A DNA stretch of 64,000 bases. Origin: Amycolatopsis tolypomycina (GTDB taxonomy: Bacteria; Actinomycetota; Actinomycetes; Mycobacteriales; Pseudonocardiaceae). Shown here piece after piece: positions 61,501-64,000 of this stretch (position 1 is the stretch's first letter; each line of letters begins with the position of its first letter). A program made the translations under genes and the position numbers. The notes beneath the pieces are model-generated. The model had not been told where the DNA came from. It saw only the letters and a list, made by a program, of their open reading frames with translations, and searched no databases. Location: positions 2,232,001 to 2,296,000 of the forward strand of contig NZ_FNSO01000004.1 of NCBI RefSeq assembly GCF_900105945.1, read 5' to 3'.

Positions 61501-63816
61501 TCAAGGACTTGGTGTCGCGCCCGGCAGCGGGTCGACCCGCGCGGGCGTGTGCAGGACGCGGTCGTGGCCGGCTTCCCGGACCGGGCCGGTGAGGGCGAAG
61601 GAGCCCCGGCAGGGCAGGTCGGCGGCCGAGCGCCCGACGAAGACGTCGATGGTGCCGGGTTCGACGATGCGGCGCAGGTCCGGCCCGGTGAACGCGGTGC
61701 GGTCGGCGTGCAGGGTGAACGTGACCCGCGCGGCCTGGCCGGGTTCGAGCGGGACCCGGGTGAAGCCGGCCAGCTCCAGGACGGGCCGGGTGACCGCGGC
61801 TTGGACGTCGTGCAGGTAGAGCTGCACCGTTTCGTCGCCGGCCCGGTCGCCGGTGTTGCGCACGGTGACCGAAAGGGACAGCTGCCCGTCCGTGGGCACT
61901 TCGGCCGCGGAGAGGGCGAGGTCGGTGTAGGCGAACGTCGTGTAGGAAACGCCGTGGCCGAACGGGAACAACGGGGTCGGGTCGAGGTTGCTGATGCCTT
62001 CGCTGTTGCGGCCCAGCGGCGGGTTGAGATAGGTGCCCGGCGCGCCGCCGGGGTGGCGGGGGAGCTGCACCGGGAGGCGGCCGGACGGCGTGACCCGGCC
62101 GGTGAGGATCCCGGCGAGGGCGCTGCCGCCCTCCTCGCCGGGCATGAACGCCTGGACGAGCGCCGCGGCGCGGCCGGCGTGGCGGCCGAGCGCGTAGGGA
62201 CGGCCGGAAACGACCACGACGACGACGGGCGTGCCGGTGGCCAGCAGCGCGTCGAGGAGTTCGTCCTGGACGCCGGGGAGGCTCAGATCGGGGGCGTCGC
62301 AGCCTTCGCCCGAGGTGCCCCGGCCGAAGAGCCCCGCGCGGTCGCCGACGACGGCGAGGCACACGTCGGCGGCGGCCGCCGCGGCCACGGCGCCGGTGAT
62401 CCCGGAGCGGTCCTCCTCGCGCACGGGACAGCCTTCGTGCACCGAAAGCACGACGTCCGGCAGCTCCTGCCGCAGACTGTCCACAAGAGACGGAGCCGCC
62501 ACGCCGATGCCGAGGTCGGGGTACCGCGGCAGGACGTGGTTGGGGTAGGAGTAGCAGCCCATGAAGGCCAGCGGATCGTCGGCGCACGGGCCGACGACGG
62601 CGATCCTGCCCGCCGACAGCGGAAGCACGCCGTCGTTGGCGAGCAGGACCACCGACTTCTCGGCGATTTCCCGGGCAAGGGCGCGGTTGCGCGGCGAGTC
62701 GAGGTCGATCGGTGCGGCGCGCGGGGTCCAGTCCGGGTCGAGCAGGCCGAGTTCGGCCTTCTGCCGCAGCAGCCGGCGGGCGGCCCGGTCGACCAGCGCC
62801 TCGGCGACGTCGCCGCCGCGGACGAGTTCGGCGAGTTCCTTGCCGTAGCAAAGGCTGTCGGGCAGTTCGACGTCGATCCCGGCGGCGAGGGCCGCGGCGC
62901 CGGCCGTGCCGACGCCGTCGGCGACGCGGTGCATGCTCTTGAGGAACGCGATCGCCCAGTAGTCGGAGACGACGACGCCGTCGAAGCCCCATTCGTCGCG
63001 GAGGATGCCGGTCAGCAGGGCCGCGTTGGCGGCGGCGGGGACGCCGTCGAGGTCGACGTAGGCGTTCATCACCGAGCGCGCCCCGCCGTCCCGGATCGCC
63101 CGCTCGAACGGCGGCAGGATGACGTCGCGCAGCTCGCGCGGCCCGATCGACACCGGCGCGTGGTTGCGTGCGCCGCGGGACGCCGAGTAGCCGGCGAAGT
63201 GCTTGAGCGTCGCGATGACGCCGGTCTTCTCCAGGCCGCGGACGTAGGCGGTGCCGAGCGTGCCGACGAGGTAGGGGTCTTCGCCGAGCGTCTCCTCGAC
63301 ACGGCCCCAGCGGTAGTCGCGCACGACGTCGAGGACCGGCGAAAGTCCCTGGTGGACGCCGACCGCGCGCATGTCCTCGGCGATGGCCGTGGCCATCCGC
63401 TCGACGAGCGCCGCGTCGAAGGTCGCGGCCCAGGCCAGCGCGGTGGGGTAGACGGTGGCGCCGAGCGTGGTGAACCCGGTCAGGCATTCCTCGTGCACGA
63501 TCGCCGGGACGCCGAGCCGGGTTTCGCTGACGATCTCCCGCTGCAGGGCCACGAGCCGGTCGACGCCGGCTTCGGCACTGACCGGGGCGGTGCCGAAGAC
63601 GCGGGTGAGGTGCCCGATGCCGTCCGCGCGAACCTGGTCGAACGGGACCCCACCGCGGGCGAAGACGTCCTGCATCGGGGCGACGTTCCCGCTGACCTCG
63701 GTGTTGCCGGGCCACGCGCTGCCCAGCTGGGCGATCTTCTCGTCGAGGGTCATCGCCGCGAGCAGCGCGTCCGCGCGTTCGCCGGGGGACAGGGCCGGGT
63801 CGAGCCAGCGGGTCAT
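61501..63816 (-). CDS. GH3 beta-glucosidase-type glycoside hydrolase
   Basis: A 771-residue GH3 enzyme. The N-terminal barrel has MTLDEKIAQLGSAWPGN, LSPVLDVVRDYRWGRVEETLGEDPYLVG and KHFAGYSASRGARNHAPV; the nucleophile Asp is in GVVVSDYWAI (about residue 284). The alpha/beta domain has SVVLLANDGVLPL, and the C-terminal fibronectin-like domain starts near LSLSVTVRNTGDRAGDETVQLYL. There is no signal peptide, so it probably acts on imported oligosaccharides in the cytoplasm. ATG 63816 overlaps the stop of a LacI-type regulator gene (ATGA), which should control it. Confidence 0.93.
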   Translation of the reverse strand: MTRWLDPALSPGERADALLAAMTLDEKIAQLGSAWPGNTEVSGNVAPMQDVFARGGVPFDQVRADGIGHLTRVFGTAPVSAEAGVDRLVALQREIVSETRLGVPAIVHEECLTGFTTLGATVYPTALAWAATFDAALVERMATAIAEDMRAVGVHQGLSPVLDVVRDYRWGRVEETLGEDPYLVGTLGTAYVRGLEKTGVIATLKHFAGYSASRGARNHAPVSIGPRELRDVILPPFERAIRDGGARSVMNAYVDLDGVPAAANAALLTGILRDEWGFDGVVVSDYWAIAFLKSMHRVADGVGTAGAAALAAGIDVELPDSLCYGKELAELVRGGDVAEALVDRAARRLLRQKAELGLLDPDWTPRAAPIDLDSPRNRALAREIAEKSVVLLANDGVLPLSAGRIAVVGPCADDPLAFMGCYSYPNHVLPRYPDLGIGVAAPSLVDSLRQELPDVVLSVHEGCPVREEDRSGITGAVAAAAAADVCLAVVGDRAGLFGRGTSGEGCDAPDLSLPGVQDELLDALLATGTPVVVVVVSGRPYALGRHAGRAAALVQAFMPGEEGGSALAGILTGRVTPSGRLPVQLPRHPGGAPGTYLNPPLGRNSEGISNLDPTPLFPFGHGVSYTTFAYTDLALSAAEVPTDGQLSLSVTVRNTGDRAGDETVQLYLHDVQAAVTRPVLELAGFTRVPLEPGQAARVTFTLHADRTAFTGPDLRRIVEPGTIDVFVGRSAADLPCRGSFALTGPVREAGHDRVLHTPARVDPLPGATPSP

Positions 63817-64000
63817 CGTGCTCCTCCGTCGGGTGCGGGGCCGGTCGACTCGCGCACGACGAGCTGCGTGGCGAGCTCGACGTGGTGGGAGTCGAGGGCG
63901 TCCCCGGTGATCAGCTTGTCCAGGGTGCGGACCGCGACCCGGCCCATGTCGTGCAGGGGCTGGCGGATCACGGTGAGCGGGGGAGTGCCGAGGCGGGCGA
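63813..64000 (-). CDS. LacI-family regulator, C-terminal end only
   Basis: Only the last 61 codons lie in the window. The minus-strand translation reads RLGTPPLTVIRQPLHDMGRV, then AVRTLDKLITGD, then HHVELATQLVVRESTGPAP, the characteristic C-terminal end of LacI/GalR-type repressors (effector-domain strand, then the closing VRxST). The stop overlaps the GH3 ATG. It probably represses the GH3 gene and may bind LacI-type palindromes elsewhere, such as the pair near GH43. The DNA-binding domain is outside the window. Confidence 0.87.
   Translation of the reverse strand, partial: ARLGTPPLTVIRQPLHDMGRVAVRTLDKLITGDALDSHHVELATQLVVRESTGPAPDGGAR

Noticed and set aside
59891..63715. Minus-strand open frame joined upstream of the iron-linked permease
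   Set aside because: It overlaps the clear GH3 and binding-protein genes in another frame and has only shadow-type composition; the permease starts at GTG 59890.

Overview
The window is very GC-rich DNA with dense, mostly translation-coupled genes (ATGA, GTGA and TGATG junctions), GTG and TTG starts, a modular type I polyketide synthase, SARP, ROK and GntR regulators, Tat and lipoprotein substrate-binding proteins, and an IdeR-type iron box. This points to a filamentous actinomycete. A Pseudonocardiaceae genus such as Amycolatopsis is my best guess, by inference only. No rRNA, tRNA, CRISPR array, integrase or transposase was seen.

Bases 1-21367 (+) are one edge of a modular PKS cluster. The window opens inside the terminal PKS (ER remnant, KR, ACP, TE). 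Next comes a four-gene cassette for a glyceryl-derived ACP-linked extender (FkbK, FkbJ, FkbI and FkbH types) that has no O-methyltransferase here, so it would make hydroxymalonyl-ACP unless a methyltransferase lies elsewhere. Two PKS genes follow. The first carries a loading module whose KS has Ala in place of the active-site Cys, a methylmalonyl-type AT and an ACP, then a full KS-AT-DH-ER-KR-ACP module. The second is one more full module. Read together, they should start the chain as a propionyl unit extended to a saturated heptanoyl-like chain. Three kinds of short repeat sit in-frame in the first PKS, and one of them is a palindromic element that recurs as a 30-bp array at 21419-21591.

Bases 21646-25153 (-) hold a membrane-anchored periplasmic-binding-like protein and a P-loop NTPase whose Walker A Lys is Arg, possibly a sensor pair. 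Bases 25463-31299 form a SARP/AfsR-type regulator unit surrounded by four genes for exported proteins. Two divergent promoter regions there carry the same 11-bp-spaced TGGAC direct repeats, in opposite orientations.

Bases 31347-46676 are a catabolic island for an amino compound: D-threonine-aldolase-like enzyme, truncated RidA-like protein, SDR, three paralogous haloacid-dehalogenase-type HAD proteins, class III aminotransferase, hydroxylysine-kinase-like kinase, two flavin amine oxidases, aldehyde dehydrogenase and a polar amino acid ABC importer. Two palindromes, each present twice, divide it into regulons: a 14-bp AACTGT-N2-ACAGTT site assigned to the GntR/FadR protein, and a 21-bp GTTTCAG-N7-CTGAAAC site assigned to a frameshifted ROK regulator.

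Bases 46717-64000 are uptake and polysaccharide functions. Two paralogous importers, each a peptide/nickel-type binding lipoprotein plus a fused two-domain permease, have different metal-type operators: a Zur-like palindrome at 46717-46731 and an IdeR-like iron box at 61460-61478. Between them lie a GH43-CBM13 enzyme, an enolase-superfamily dehydratase, a GntR regulator, a sugar ABC importer with a third fused permease, and an RraA-family protein. A GH3 glucosidase translationally coupled to a LacI regulator closes the window. None of the three fused permeases has an ATPase gene beside it.
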